NCBI GenBank assembly: GCA_016209985.1
Contig: JACQVB010000196.1
Coordinates: 1-35,550 of the forward strand
DNA length: 35,550 nt
Reading direction: 5' to 3'
Origin: Gemmatimonadota bacterium
GTDB taxonomy: Bacteria; Gemmatimonadota; Gemmatimonadetes; Gemmatimonadales; GWC2-71-9
In this document: one piece after another, positions 9,788 through 17,858 of the stretch
Layout: each line of letters opens with the position of its first letter
How positions within the stretch are numbered: the first letter of the stretch is position 1
Program-made: the position numbers and the translations under genes
The notes under the pieces: model-generated
Seen by the model: only the letters and a program-made list of their open reading frames with translations
Database searches by the model: none
What the model was told of the DNA's origin: nothing

Positions 9788-12352
9788 GTGGACGCGTTGT
9801 TACAGGATCTCAAGTACGCCCTCCGGCTACTCGCCAAGAGCCCGGGATTCACCACCATCACGGTGCTGACCCTGGCCCTGGGCATCGGCGCGAACACGGC
9901 GATCTTCAGCGTGGTGAACGCGGTGCTGTTGCGGCCGCTCCCGTATCCCAAGTCCGAAGAGCTGGTCGGGGTGCACACCACCGGGGCGTTCGGTGAGCGG
10001 ACAGCCATGGCCATCGGATACCGGGATTACGAGGATATCGCCGCCTTGAAAGGACCCATTACCGGAGCGGCGGTGTTTCGGGGCGCGCGGTTCAATCTGA
10101 CCGGGGTCGGCGATCCGCGGGAGTTGGAAGCCGTGCAGGTGAGCCCCAGTCTGTTCACCGTTCTCGGCGTCCGGCCAATGCTGGGCCGCGTCTTTAGCGC
10201 CGCCGAGGAACAGGAGCCGGTGGCCGTGATCTCGCACCGGTTCTGGCAAAACGCCTTCGGCGGTGATTCGGGCGCGCTCGGCCGCATGGTCACTCTCGAT
10301 GGCCGAGGCTTCCAGGTGATCGGCGTCATGCCCGCCAGCATGCGATTTCCCAATGCCGACGTGGAGGCGTGGATTCCCATTGGCTGGGCGTTCGTGGCGA
10401 CCCCGCAGCTCCGGGTGGCTCGCATGTTTCGCGCCTTTACCGGCCTGGTGCGGCTGGCACCCGGTGTGACGATCGAGCGGCTGGAGTCGGATCTCACGGT
10501 ACTGGCTCGCCGAATCGACGAAGAGCTGCAAGCCACCATGGGCAGCGGCGGCCAAGGGATGCAGGTAACCATCAGCGGCGGCGGGGGCGGTGGGGGAGCA
10601 CCAGCCGCCGCCAGATCTCCTGCGGCTGCTGCCCCTGCTCAGTCTCCCGGCGCGCGAGCACCAGGGCAGGGGCCCAGGCCAACCATGGGGTTCGTGGTCG
10701 CGTATCTCCGTGACGAGATCGTCGGAGACCGAAACCGCGCCATCGCCGTACTGGCCGGCGCAGTGGGCCTGGTCCTGCTCATCGCGTGCGCCAACACCGC
10801 GAGTTTGCTCATCGCACGAGCCACGCGGCGCCGGAAGGAGATCGCCGTGCGACGAGCACTCGGCGCCGAGCGGGGTCGCCTGGTGCGCCAGCTGCTTACC
10901 GAAAGCGTGGTGCTGGCGCTGGGCGGAGCGGTGATCGGGATCGGATTTTCTCTGTTGGCCCTGCGGGCGACCCTGGCCGTATGGCCGGCGGTGCTCCCGC
11001 GGCAGAACGACATCCGGATCGATGGCGCGGTGCTGGCCTTCACCCTGGTGCTGTCGCTGCTGACCGGCCTCGCCTTCGGGCTCGTGCCCGCGCTCCGGAT
11101 CTCTTCGCCGAAACTCGAAGAGGCGCTGCGGGATGAGTCCGGGATCGGCGGTGGGCGCCGGCCCCGGCGCACGCTGGCGACCCTCATCGTGGCAGAGGTG
11201 GCGCTCGCCCTGGTCCTGCTGGTGGGAGCGGGACTCATGGTGCGGAGCTTCATCTCGCTGAACCAGGTGGACCCGGGCTTCGACACGCGCGATCTGCTCG
11301 CGGCGCGCATCCGTCTTACCCCTTCGCGCTATCCGTCTCCACCGTCGCAACAGCAGTTCTTCGACCAGTTGGTGGCGACGCTGCGTGGCCGTCCCGGGGT
11401 CAGCGGAGTCACGACCGCCCGCACACTGCCGCTGTCGGGCGCGCGCATGGTCCTGGCCATCAATCCTCGCGACATCCGCGGGGACGACCCCGAGCAGCTT
11501 CTCCCGATCGGGACGACAGTCGTGGGACCGGATTTCTTTTCCACCCTGCGGATCCCGATCCTCCAGGGCCGGGCGTTCACGACCCAGGACGATGCCGGGG
11601 CACCGCCGGTGCTGGTGATCAATACCCGGCTCGCGCGCCGTCTCTGGCCCGGCGAAGACCCGCTCGGCAAGACGGTTCCCATGGGCCCTCCGGGCGGGCA
11701 ACAGACCGGGTTGACCGTGGTGGGCGTCATCGGGGACATCCACGGCACCTCCCTCGCCCAGGAGGTGGCACCGGAGATGTTCATGCCGGTCGCACAGACC
11801 CCGACCAGCCCGCAGCCCGTGATGTGGGTAGCCTTGCGTGGGCCGCGTCCGCTTTCCCTCGCGCCCGCGCTGATCGAGGCAGTCCGCGCGGTGGATGCGC
11901 AACAGCCCATTGCCGAGATCACCAGCGTGGAGCAGATGGTGGCGCGCGATCAGTCGGCCCGCCGGCTCAACACCACCCTGGTGACCGTCTTCGCCCTGAT
12001 CGCCGCACTGCTCGCGGTCATCGGGATCTACGGAGTCACGGGCTATGCCGTGTCGCAGCGGACCCGGGAATTCGGCGTGCGCATCGCGCTGGGTGCGCGG
12101 CCGGCGCAACTACTCGAGCTCGTCATGAGAGAGAACCTGGTACTGGTCGCCTCGGGGGTGGTGGCTGGGATCGCCATCGCCGCCGCGGCGAGCCGAGCCC
12201 TGAATTCGCTCCTGTTCGGCGTCGCTGCGCTGGATCTGGTCACGTTCGTCGGGGCGGCGGTGTTGCTATCCGGGGGGGCGCTGCTTGCTACTGCGGTGCC
12301 GGCGCGACGTGCGGGGCGGGTGGATCCGGTGTCGGCGTTGAGGAGCGAGTAA
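9788..12352 (+). CDS. Orphan duplicated MacB/FtsX-type ABC permease (ADOP family)
   Basis: This 854-residue inner-membrane protein consists of two MacB-type halves. Each has a periplasmic MacB_PCD domain and FtsX membrane helices. Helix 1 ([20 protein letters not shown]) and the FtsX cores ([20 protein letters not shown], then [16 protein letters not shown]) are clear. The organisation matches the acidobacterial duplicated orphan permeases, which lack a partner ATPase gene; none adjoins it here. The function of the family is unsettled (MacB-like mechanotransmission or export). A Gly7 run followed by an Ala/Pro/Ser/Gln-rich stretch (about residues 264-299) interrupts the end of the first periplasmic domain. 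The GTG at 9788 has AAGGAG at 9777-9782, 5 bases upstream. Confidence 0.9.
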   Translation: MDALLQDLKYALRLLAKSPGFTTITVLTLALGIGANTAIFSVVNAVLLRPLPYPKSEELVGVHTTGAFGERTAMAIGYRDYEDIAALKGPITGAAVFRGARFNLTGVGDPRELEAVQVSPSLFTVLGVRPMLGRVFSAAEEQEPVAVISHRFWQNAFGGDSGALGRMVTLDGRGFQVIGVMPASMRFPNADVEAWIPIGWAFVATPQLRVARMFRAFTGLVRLAPGVTIERLESDLTVLARRIDEELQATMGSGGQGMQVTISGGGGGGGAPAAARSPAAAAPAQSPGARAPGQGPRPTMGFVVAYLRDEIVGDRNRAIAVLAGAVGLVLLIACANTASLLIARATRRRKEIAVRRALGAERGRLVRQLLTESVVLALGGAVIGIGFSLLALRATLAVWPAVLPRQNDIRIDGAVLAFTLVLSLLTGLAFGLVPALRISSPKLEEALRDESGIGGGRRPRRTLATLIVAEVALALVLLVGAGLMVRSFISLNQVDPGFDTRDLLAARIRLTPSRYPSPPSQQQFFDQLVATLRGRPGVSGVTTARTLPLSGARMVLAINPRDIRGDDPEQLLPIGTTVVGPDFFSTLRIPILQGRAFTTQDDAGAPPVLVINTRLARRLWPGEDPLGKTVPMGPPGGQQTGLTVVGVIGDIHGTSLAQEVAPEMFMPVAQTPTSPQPVMWVALRGPRPLSLAPALIEAVRAVDAQQPIAEITSVEQMVARDQSARRLNTTLVTVFALIAALLAVIGIYGVTGYAVSQRTREFGVRIALGARPAQLLELVMRENLVLVASGVVAGIAIAAAASRALNSLLFGVAALDLVTFVGAAVLLSGGALLATAVPARRAGRVDPVSALRSE

Positions 12353-12398
12353 CCGGTGGGGGCGCTCGCAAGTGCGCTGACACAGCACCCACCTCCGA

Positions 12399-12553
12399 TC
12401 AATGGCTACTGGGCGTCCGGGTCGACATCCAGATGTCGTTCCCACCCGAGCCGCCAGGCCGATTGAAGTGAAGACCAGCGTTCGGCCGTCCTTCGACAGG
12501 CTCGGTTGTTGGTCGCAGTCGATCGCCCGAATGTGGTCAGAACCTTCGATCAA
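12399..12553 (-). pseudogene. Remnant of a WD40-like (PD40) beta-propeller protein, frameshifted
   Basis: Read on the minus strand from 12553, the frame gives DQQPSLSKDGRTLVFTS. The blade then continues only after a +1 shift near 12461-12467 as NRPGGSGGNDIWMSTRTPSS, with a stop at 12399-12401. Joined, this is a textbook PD40 blade and C-terminus, so one base appears to be missing at the junction. No upstream part survives, because the barrel gene ends at 12554. It lies in the convergent gap between the orphan permease and the barrel gene. The 202-base gap holds nothing else recognisable. A sequencing error is an alternative to decay for the frameshift, but not for the missing 5' part. Confidence 0.6.
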
Positions 12554-13843
12554 TCAGAAGTAGTACCGGACTCGCAACTCCACTCGCACATTGCCCTGCT
12601 TGTCGCCGAACTCCGTGCCCCGCGCGCCCGTGATCAGGTTCACCTGCGACCGGAGCTCCAGGTTAGTGAACAGTTTGTACATCATTTCCTGAGTCAGCGA
12701 GAAGCTCCGATCAGCGAGGTTGAAGACGCTGTAGGCCGCTGGAGTGAAGTACAGCACGCCAAAGGCGTCTGGCTGGCTGACGCGAAGGTACGCGTAGTCG
12801 CGCATCGGGTTGATGCCGCCGTAGCCCAGTTCGGCTGCCTTGGCCGCCTGCGTGAGCCGCGCGGCATCCCCGGAGGCCAGGTACCGATCGTACGCCGTGC
12901 CCACGAATGCGAAGAAGTCGCGCATCTCGGCGGTCGTGAAGCCGGTGCCCGCATGGTAGTAATCGAGGATCAGCGTCGTCTCCGACCGGGTCAGGTACCG
13001 AAGGCCCAAGAGATAGCTGGTGGCGTCGCCAACGGTCTGGCTCATCTGCCCCTGCCCGTCGACCGTGCTGCGGATACGGTCATGGATGAACGCCAGCTCC
13101 CCATGGACCTCGAAATTGGAGGTGATATTGCGTGAGAGGTCGAAGCCGACCCGGCTCGGCCGACTTCCGCCGGCCAGGAACAGCAGGTCGATGTCGGTAT
13201 CGTAGAGCAAGAGATACAACTTGCCGGCGGCGTTCACCCGGCCGGTTCGCCCGTACGCCGCGTTGAGGTGCCGGTAAACCGGGATCAGCACCGGCGTGAC
13301 GGAGACCGTCTGCAACGGTCCGTCAAAGCTTCTGATGTAGTCGGCTGCGAGGACCAGAAACCCTTCCTGCGCCAGCGTGGGGTCGTCCGGGTTCTTGGGC
13401 CGGTCCACGAAGGCCACCGGATTCCACACGTAGCCCTTGCCCCAGGTCTGCCGCTTCTTGCCGAGGTCCAGAGTGAACGACGGCGAGGGCTTGAACGACA
13501 GGTTCGCCTCGTAGCTGGTCGCGTGTGCCGACCAGTCGCCCGCCTGGTCCACGTCGACCACGCTGCGCGAGTTGAAGCTCCACGCCCCGCGCCGCAAGGC
13601 GGCATCGAGGAGGAACTGCTGGTTCAACTGGGTGGTCGTGTGCTTCCCGGCCGAGTCATGCCACCGGAGCTGGTACAGCGCCGCCCCGGTGTCCAGCCAG
13701 AGCACGGTTGGGCGCGTTTCGAGAAAACCGCCGACCGTGTACGGCTTTCGCTTGATCGCTGGAATCTGCTCGGGCTGGTCCTGACCTCCCGCCAGCGCTG
13801 GCACCAGGCTGAGCAGGAGAACGACCGCAGCCGGACTTCTCAC
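12554..13843 (-). CDS. Outer-membrane beta-barrel protein of the ABC/LolA-like operon (DUF1302-like)
   Basis: This 429-residue protein has a signal peptide (about residues 1-20, ending LAGG) followed by alternating amphipathic strands. It ends in RVELRVRYYF, whose terminal Phe is typical of outer-membrane barrels. The segment LGKKRQTWGKGYVWNPVAFV resembles the RQ-x-WGKA-x-x-x-NP signature of DUF1302-type barrels; this is suggestive, not proven. A GTG start at 13843 overlaps the upstream stop as GTGA, so the two genes are translationally coupled. The frame continues upstream, but there it lies over the preceding gene. It is the last gene of a four-gene operon and probably forms the outer-membrane exit or docking point. 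Confidence 0.82.
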   Translation of the reverse strand: MRSPAAVVLLLSLVPALAGGQDQPEQIPAIKRKPYTVGGFLETRPTVLWLDTGAALYQLRWHDSAGKHTTTQLNQQFLLDAALRRGAWSFNSRSVVDVDQAGDWSAHATSYEANLSFKPSPSFTLDLGKKRQTWGKGYVWNPVAFVDRPKNPDDPTLAQEGFLVLAADYIRSFDGPLQTVSVTPVLIPVYRHLNAAYGRTGRVNAAGKLYLLLYDTDIDLLFLAGGSRPSRVGFDLSRNITSNFEVHGELAFIHDRIRSTVDGQGQMSQTVGDATSYLLGLRYLTRSETTLILDYYHAGTGFTTAEMRDFFAFVGTAYDRYLASGDAARLTQAAKAAELGYGGINPMRDYAYLRVSQPDAFGVLYFTPAAYSVFNLADRSFSLTQEMMYKLFTNLELRSQVNLITGARGTEFGDKQGNVRVELRVRYYF

Positions 13844-14598
13844 CGTCTCAGCGACTCCACGTTTGGCAGGAACGTCAAGGTGAAGACTTCGTCCGGAAAG
13901 GTGCGCTTCTTGATGTCCACGAACACCATGATGGACTTGTATCCCTGGTGGAGTGGACTGTCGGTCTCGATGGTCGCGGGCCGCACCAGGCCGCCGCCGA
14001 AGTCTTTGATGTCCTTGAAGTAGAGCGTCTTGATGAGCAGCGATGCCGCCGTCAGGCATTCGATGCGGGTCGGCAGGTACCGGTCCTTGGTGACCCACAT
14101 CCGCAACCTGTCATAGGCGACCGTCCTGGTCTTGGCCTGCAGCTGGAGCAGGTACTCGGTCCCCGCGTCCTCCTGGCTGACGACGTCGTACTCGGCGCTG
14201 TAATCAAGTGCCAGGATGTCCGCGTTGTTGAAGATGCCCCCGACGATGCCTTGCAGGCTGGTGATGCGCACGGGCTTCCCCGCGTTCGGGATGTAGAGCC
14301 ACATGTTCTCACCGAGGCGAAGCGTCCCCCGCCCGCGGTCAGCGGCCGGTGAGAGGAAAAGGGCGGCGACCTTCTCGCGCCCGCGTGCCACCGAAAACAG
14401 CAGGTACTCGCGTTGCCGCCCGCCGGGCTCGATGTTGGTCAGCTTCCGGTACGACTCGTATGACTCAGGTGTGAGGTTGCGATCGAGGCGTCTGAGGATC
14501 TCGTTGCCCCCTTGGGCACGAGCGACGCTGGTCCACGTGCCGGCTAGAACGAGGGCGGCCGTTACCCCAAGCAGCCGAGCGACCGCCCGCCTACGCAT
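13840..14598 (-). CDS. LolA-like periplasmic protein (outer membrane lipoprotein-sorting protein family)
   Basis: This 252-residue protein has a signal peptide ending ARAQG (about 1-29). It contains the hallmarks of the LolA-fold 'outer membrane lipoprotein-sorting protein' family: ENMWLYIPNAGKPVRITSLQ, DYSAEYDV, a YLLQLQAK strand, MWVTKDRYLPTRIEC and a C-terminal VFTLTFLPNVESLRR. Such proteins carry hydrophobic cargo (lipids or lipid-anchored molecules) across the periplasm in a beta-sheet half-pipe. Classical LolA sequence is not seen, so lipoprotein transport itself is not implied. The gene overlaps the permease by 8 bases and the barrel gene by 4, so it is an integral member of the operon. 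Confidence 0.85.
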   Translation of the reverse strand: MRRRAVARLLGVTAALVLAGTWTSVARAQGGNEILRRLDRNLTPESYESYRKLTNIEPGGRQREYLLFSVARGREKVAALFLSPAADRGRGTLRLGENMWLYIPNAGKPVRITSLQGIVGGIFNNADILALDYSAEYDVVSQEDAGTEYLLQLQAKTRTVAYDRLRMWVTKDRYLPTRIECLTAASLLIKTLYFKDIKDFGGGLVRPATIETDSPLHQGYKSIMVFVDIKKRTFPDEVFTLTFLPNVESLRR

Positions 14599-15829
14599 GC
14601 CGCAACGCCTCGACCGGTTCCATTCGCGAAGCCTTGAACGCCGGCTGGAGACTTGCGAGGACCGACACCAGGACCACGATGCCCGACACGACCAGCAGGT
14701 CGCCCGCCGTCACGACGGGCGCCAGCACCAGCCCCTCGACGCGGGCGAAATCGAAGGTGGGACGCGCGGCCCGGACCAGCAGGACAATGACGCTGCCCAG
14801 CGCGCCTCCCACGACCGTGCCGAACACGCCGAGCGAGAATCCCTCGATGACGAACATCGCCAGGATCTTGCCCGGCAGCGTGCCCATCGCCGCGATGGTG
14901 CCGATTTCCCGTATCCGTTCGTAGACCGCCATCAGCATCACGTTCATCACGCTGATCAGGACGATGGCGACCAGCGCGACCTTGATGAATACCGCCAGGA
15001 GATCGATCATCCGGGCGATGCTGCTGAACGGCGACAGACCCTCCCAGGTGTGGACCTCGAATACCGGCTTTCCACCGGCATCGACCTGGGATGCCAGCAG
15101 ACGGGTGAGCTGGGCGTACACCTCGTTCACGCGGCCAGGCTCCCTCACACCGATGGCGATCTCGCTGATCTCCAGCTCCTCCATCCTCAGCAGTTCGCGC
15201 GCATCGTCCATATGGATGTACGCGTCACGCCCGCTGGGTCCCGCGGCACTCACCAGGACGCCGCCGACGGCCAACTGGAGGGCGTTCACGGAGCCGTCCT
15301 GGTTGGTCGCGATCACCACCACGGCGGAACCGACCTTGACCTTCATGCCCTGAGCCAGCAAGTCGGGGATGAGGATCTCTCCCTTCCGAATGGTCTGCGC
15401 GCCCCCCTTGATCCGGGATGGCAGCAGCGGAACGGTGGCGAACTCCCGTTCCGGATCGACGCCGTTGAGCCGGATGCTGGTGGTTTCGAGATAGTTGCTG
15501 AACATGGCGCCCAATTTGACGCGCGGCGAGTAGACCTCGACCTCGGGGATAGACTGGAGCGCGCGCTCGACGGCGGTGACCTGCTGCGCAGACAGATTCA
15601 GCGTCAGTGGCAGATTGTCGATCGACGCCACATAACCCCGGCGGTGCACTTCCAGGTCTCCCAGCACCGCGTCCGTGAACTGCGCGATCATCATGCCCTT
15701 GAACGCCCCGGCCACCGCGCCGAAGACCACCACCGCGATGATCCCGACGGCGATGAGCGACCCCGTCAAAATCGTTCGGCGCCTGTTTCGCACCAGATTG
15801 CGAATGGCAATCTCAAACAGCTTGCGCAT
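14591..15829 (-). CDS. FtsX/LolE-type ABC transporter permease
   Basis: This 412-residue inner-membrane permease has an N-terminal helix (about 18-45, after RNLVRNRRRTILTG). A periplasmic MacB_PCD-like domain (about 45-270) follows, then three C-terminal helices of the FtsX domain including VYERIREIGTIAAMGT. It ends AFKASRMEPVEALRHA, the family's usual tail. The topology is that of LolC/E and MacB, which extract or push substrates at the outer face of the inner membrane by mechanotransmission. The start overlaps the ATPase gene by 17 bases and the end overlaps the LolA-like gene by 8, so all are cotranscribed. Confidence 0.92.
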   Translation of the reverse strand: MRKLFEIAIRNLVRNRRRTILTGSLIAVGIIAVVVFGAVAGAFKGMMIAQFTDAVLGDLEVHRRGYVASIDNLPLTLNLSAQQVTAVERALQSIPEVEVYSPRVKLGAMFSNYLETTSIRLNGVDPEREFATVPLLPSRIKGGAQTIRKGEILIPDLLAQGMKVKVGSAVVVIATNQDGSVNALQLAVGGVLVSAAGPSGRDAYIHMDDARELLRMEELEISEIAIGVREPGRVNEVYAQLTRLLASQVDAGGKPVFEVHTWEGLSPFSSIARMIDLLAVFIKVALVAIVLISVMNVMLMAVYERIREIGTIAAMGTLPGKILAMFVIEGFSLGVFGTVVGGALGSVIVLLVRAARPTFDFARVEGLVLAPVVTAGDLLVVSGIVVLVSVLASLQPAFKASRMEPVEALRHA

Positions 15830-16526
15830 AGGCCCGCCCTCGCGGTTCCCGCCGCCCGACGATCCTGCCGTCCTCGAGGTTATACAGCACCTCGGCCTCG
15901 TTCACGACTCGCGGATCATGGGTCGAAAAAATGAAGGTGGTGCCCAGGCGATCCTTCATCTGTCTCATGAGACCGATGACAGCCGCCGCCGTCGCGGTAT
16001 CCAGGTTCGCGGTCGGCTCATCGGCGAGCACGATCGCCGGCTCGGTGACGAGGGCCCGCGCTACCGCCACCCGTTGTTTCTGGCCGCCGGAGATTTGATC
16101 GGGATACTTCCCTGCCTCATCGCCCATGCCGACGCTCTCGAGCAGCTTCGCTACCCGCGCGGCACGTTCGGCGGAGGGCGTGGTGCGCACCAGCAGCAGC
16201 GGGTATTCCACGTTCTCGTACACCGTGAGCACGGGAATCAGGTTGAAATCCTGGAAGATGAAGCCAAGGTGAGCGCCTCGGAAGATCGCGCCACGCCGCC
16301 GATCCAGCAGGGAGACATCCTCGCCGGCCACCGTGAGGGACCCGGACGTGGGCCGGTCCAGCCCACCGAGGAGGTTCAACAGCGTCGTCTTGCCGCTGGC
16401 GGACGGACCGATGAATGAAACGAACGACGCCGCCTCGATCTCGAAGCTCACCTGCTTCAGCGCCTCGACTTTGGCTGCGCCGGTGGAATAGGTCTTGGAG
16501 AGGTCTTTCGCGACTATCAGACTCAT
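15813..16526 (-). CDS. LolD/MacB-type ABC transporter ATPase
   Basis: This is the 237-residue ATPase of the neighbouring permease. Walker A is GPSASGKTT, the Q loop lies in FIFQDFNLIP, the signature is ISGGQKQRVAVARAL, Walker B is IVLADEPTANLD and the switch His is in FSTHDP. The length and the extended A-loop region match the LolD/MacB/FtsE group. An ATG at 16526 is chosen, with GAGGG upstream at suitable distance; a GTG directly before it (16529) lies too close to that site. It heads the operon. The only candidate control site seen is the inverted repeat at 16550-16567. Confidence 0.94.
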   Translation of the reverse strand: MSLIVAKDLSKTYSTGAAKVEALKQVSFEIEAASFVSFIGPSASGKTTLLNLLGGLDRPTSGSLTVAGEDVSLLDRRRGAIFRGAHLGFIFQDFNLIPVLTVYENVEYPLLLVRTTPSAERAARVAKLLESVGMGDEAGKYPDQISGGQKQRVAVARALVTEPAIVLADEPTANLDTATAAAVIGLMRQMKDRLGTTFIFSTHDPRVVNEAEVLYNLEDGRIVGRREPRGRAYAQAV

Positions 16527-16549
16527 CACGCCCTCACGTCGATCGGTTA

Positions 16550-16567
16550 CGTAGAAGCGGATCTACG
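16550..16567. promoter_or_regulatory. Inverted repeat, possible operator of the ABC operon
   Basis: A perfect inverted repeat, CGTAGA-N6-TCTACG, lies 24 bases upstream of the ATPase start. The symmetric 18-bp layout is typical of a dimeric repressor site or of a small leader hairpin. No regulator gene adjoins it. Confidence 0.35.
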
Positions 16568-16753
16568 ACGCCTCGGCCGTAGCATCGCCAGCCAGCCGTG
16601 AAAAGGGCGTTGCGAACTTTGTGAAGGTGGCTTCAGATTGCAGACCCAGATGTAACAGTCCGCGGTCAATCCGACGATCCCCCGGGCCAGCAGGAGCCAG
16701 GCTGTAGGCGATCCAGAATCGGCCAGGCACAGGCCGGCTAGGACGCGGTAGGG

Positions 16754-16882
16754 GTCGTGCGCCGCAAGGGGACCGACCTCGACTGGGCCTACATCGAAGG
16801 GTGGGCGCGCGGGTTCGCGAGCGTTCCGGGCCGGGAGGACCTACCAAGCAAGGTGGCTCAACTCCGCGGGGCGGGAGCGTAG
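16754..16882 (+). pseudogene. C-terminal remnant, possibly of a nucleotidyltransferase-like (AbiEii/DUF6036-type) protein
   Basis: Forty-two codons read GVVRRKGTDLDWAYIEGWAR and on to VAQLRGAGA, ending in a TAG at 16880-16882. The style (a D-W-x-Y-I-x-x-W-x-R-x-F helix and a leucine-rich tail) recalls the C-terminus of nucleotidyltransferases of AbiEii/DUF6036 type; this is recollection, not a search result. In the same frame a TAG stands at 16739-16741, and no start codon with a full domain exists upstream, so it is a broken 3' end. It lies in a 508-base gap between the ABC operon and the antitoxin. I see nothing else coding in 16568-16750 or 16883-16976. Confidence 0.35.
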
Positions 16883-16976
16883 CCCCCGGTCGCGACCGCA
16901 CGCCGAACGTAAACGTCACGTCAGTTTTTGGAATAACAGGACGCGGGCTCAACCGAGCGCCCGTTTCTCATCGCCA

Positions 16977-17015
16977 TTGTGGCTCCATGGCAAAAGTAGT
17001 AATAATTCATACTAC
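16977..17015 (+). promoter_or_regulatory. Promoter and operator of the toxin-antitoxin pair
   Basis: TTGTGG (16977-16982) and TAATAA (17000-17005) with a 17-base spacer form a plausible housekeeping promoter. They lie in an AT-rich island that stands out from the surrounding GC-rich DNA. An inverted repeat GTAGTA-N8-TACTAC (16996-17015) covers the -10 box and the start point. That is where an antitoxin would bind to repress its own operon. Confidence 0.5.
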
Positions 17016-17034
17016 AAACGAATCGAGGGGCCCC

Positions 17035-17271
17035 GTGGCCAATGCGGTCAAGAAAACCATCTCGCTGCCTGCTCAACTGGCGCGCGAAGTCGAGGACCTG
17101 GCGCGCGCCGAGGGCAAGACCCTGAGCGCCGTGATCCAGGACGCCCTGCGTGCCACGCGGAGTGCTCGCCTGGGAGGCGAGCTTCGTAGCCTCCAGGGCT
17201 ACTGGAGTCGCCGGGCAAAGGCGAAGGGCATCCTGACGGAGCGGGATCTCCAGCGCTACGTTCGCCGGTGA
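17035..17271 (+). CDS. Antitoxin of a PIN-type toxin-antitoxin pair (ribbon-helix-helix-like)
   Basis: This 78-residue basic protein has an N-terminus, KKTISLPAQLAREVEDLARA, that looks like a ribbon-helix-helix or MetJ/Arc DNA-binding fold. EGKTLSAVIQDALRATRS and an Arg-rich C-terminus that would cover the toxin follow. The GTG at 17035 has GAGGGG at 17025-17030. An in-frame ATG at 16987 lies inside the promoter island and is less likely. The stop overlaps the toxin start as GTGA, so both are made together. It probably binds the inverted repeat at 16996-17015. Confidence 0.75.
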   Translation: MANAVKKTISLPAQLAREVEDLARAEGKTLSAVIQDALRATRSARLGGELRSLQGYWSRRAKAKGILTERDLQRYVRR

Positions 17272-17690
17272 GGGTTGTGTTCGACTCGAATATCTACGTC
17301 TCTGCACTTACCCTTCCGGGCGGTCGAGCCGATGCCGCAATTCAGAAGGTGATTTCGGGCGAGGTCCAGCTTGCCATATCCAAGGCCATTGTCGGTGAGG
17401 TCCTGGGCGTGCTGGCCGACAAGTTCGACCGAAACGTGGAGGAACTGGCCCGCGTCGCGGTCTTCCTGGCTGACCTGGCCGAAGTGGTGACTCCCCGGAG
17501 CACCGTCGACGTGCTGGCGGATGAACCCGACAACCGAGTTCTGGAATGCGCTCGGGCTGGTCGAGCAGGTGTGATTGTCACGGGCGACCGGCGCATCCTC
17601 GCGCTCGGCGAGTTTGAAGGCATCACCATCCTCTCGCTCAGGCAGTTCCTTGAGAGGAGCGGCCCGGCCGAGGGCCCTGATGACGAATGA
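17268..17690 (+). CDS. PIN-domain toxin (putative endoribonuclease)
   Basis: This 140-residue PIN protein belongs to the 'putative toxin component, PIN family' group. Metal-binding acidic residues are in place: Asp6 (VVFDSNIYVSAL), Glu44 (IVGEVLGVL), Asp88 (EPDNRVLECA) and Asp107 (TGDRRIL). Such enzymes cleave RNA when not bound by their antitoxin. The GTG start at 17268 overlaps the antitoxin stop by 4 bases. The pair ends 20 bases before the 3' end of tRNA-Ser, a common site for insertion of mobile cargo, although no integrase or attachment repeat was found. Confidence 0.85.
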   Translation: MRVVFDSNIYVSALTLPGGRADAAIQKVISGEVQLAISKAIVGEVLGVLADKFDRNVEELARVAVFLADLAEVVTPRSTVDVLADEPDNRVLECARAGRAGVIVTGDRRILALGEFEGITILSLRQFLERSGPAEGPDDE

Positions 17691-17709
17691 CGCACTCGAG
17701 GGCCTGAAA

Positions 17710-17793
17710 CGGAGGGCGAGGGACTCGAACCCCCAAGGGCTTGCGCCCAGCGGTTTTCAAGACCGCCGCCTTACCAGTTAGGTCTAGCCCTCC
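17710..17793 (-). tRNA. tRNA-Ser (anticodon UGA)
   Basis: On the minus strand the acceptor arms GGAGGGC (17793-17787) and GCCCTCC (17717-17711) pair over 7 bp, with discriminator G at 17710. The anticodon stem GCGGT/ACCGC holds the loop CTTGAAA, giving anticodon TGA, which reads UCA. A long variable arm (GGGC-GCAA-GCCC) and a T loop TTCGAGT confirm a class II serine tRNA. CCA is not encoded. It is not tRNA-Sec, whose anticodon would be TCA and whose acceptor stem is longer. Confidence 0.95.
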
Positions 17794-17858
17794 AGGCGAA
17801 GGAAAACTATCACGGAATCGCTCCTGTCGCTCTCGGCCGCGGGGGGGCATGTTAGAGC

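Noticed and set aside
12491-12511. TTCGACAGGCTCGG element resembling the dispersed CTTCG...CTCAGG repeats
   Set aside because: On the minus strand it encodes QPSLSKDG of a beta-propeller remnant, which explains the sequence better than a repeat.
17710-17793. Possibility that this is tRNA-Sec, given selA in the same window
   Set aside because: The anticodon is TGA, not TCA, and the acceptor stem is 7 bp, so it is an ordinary serine tRNA.
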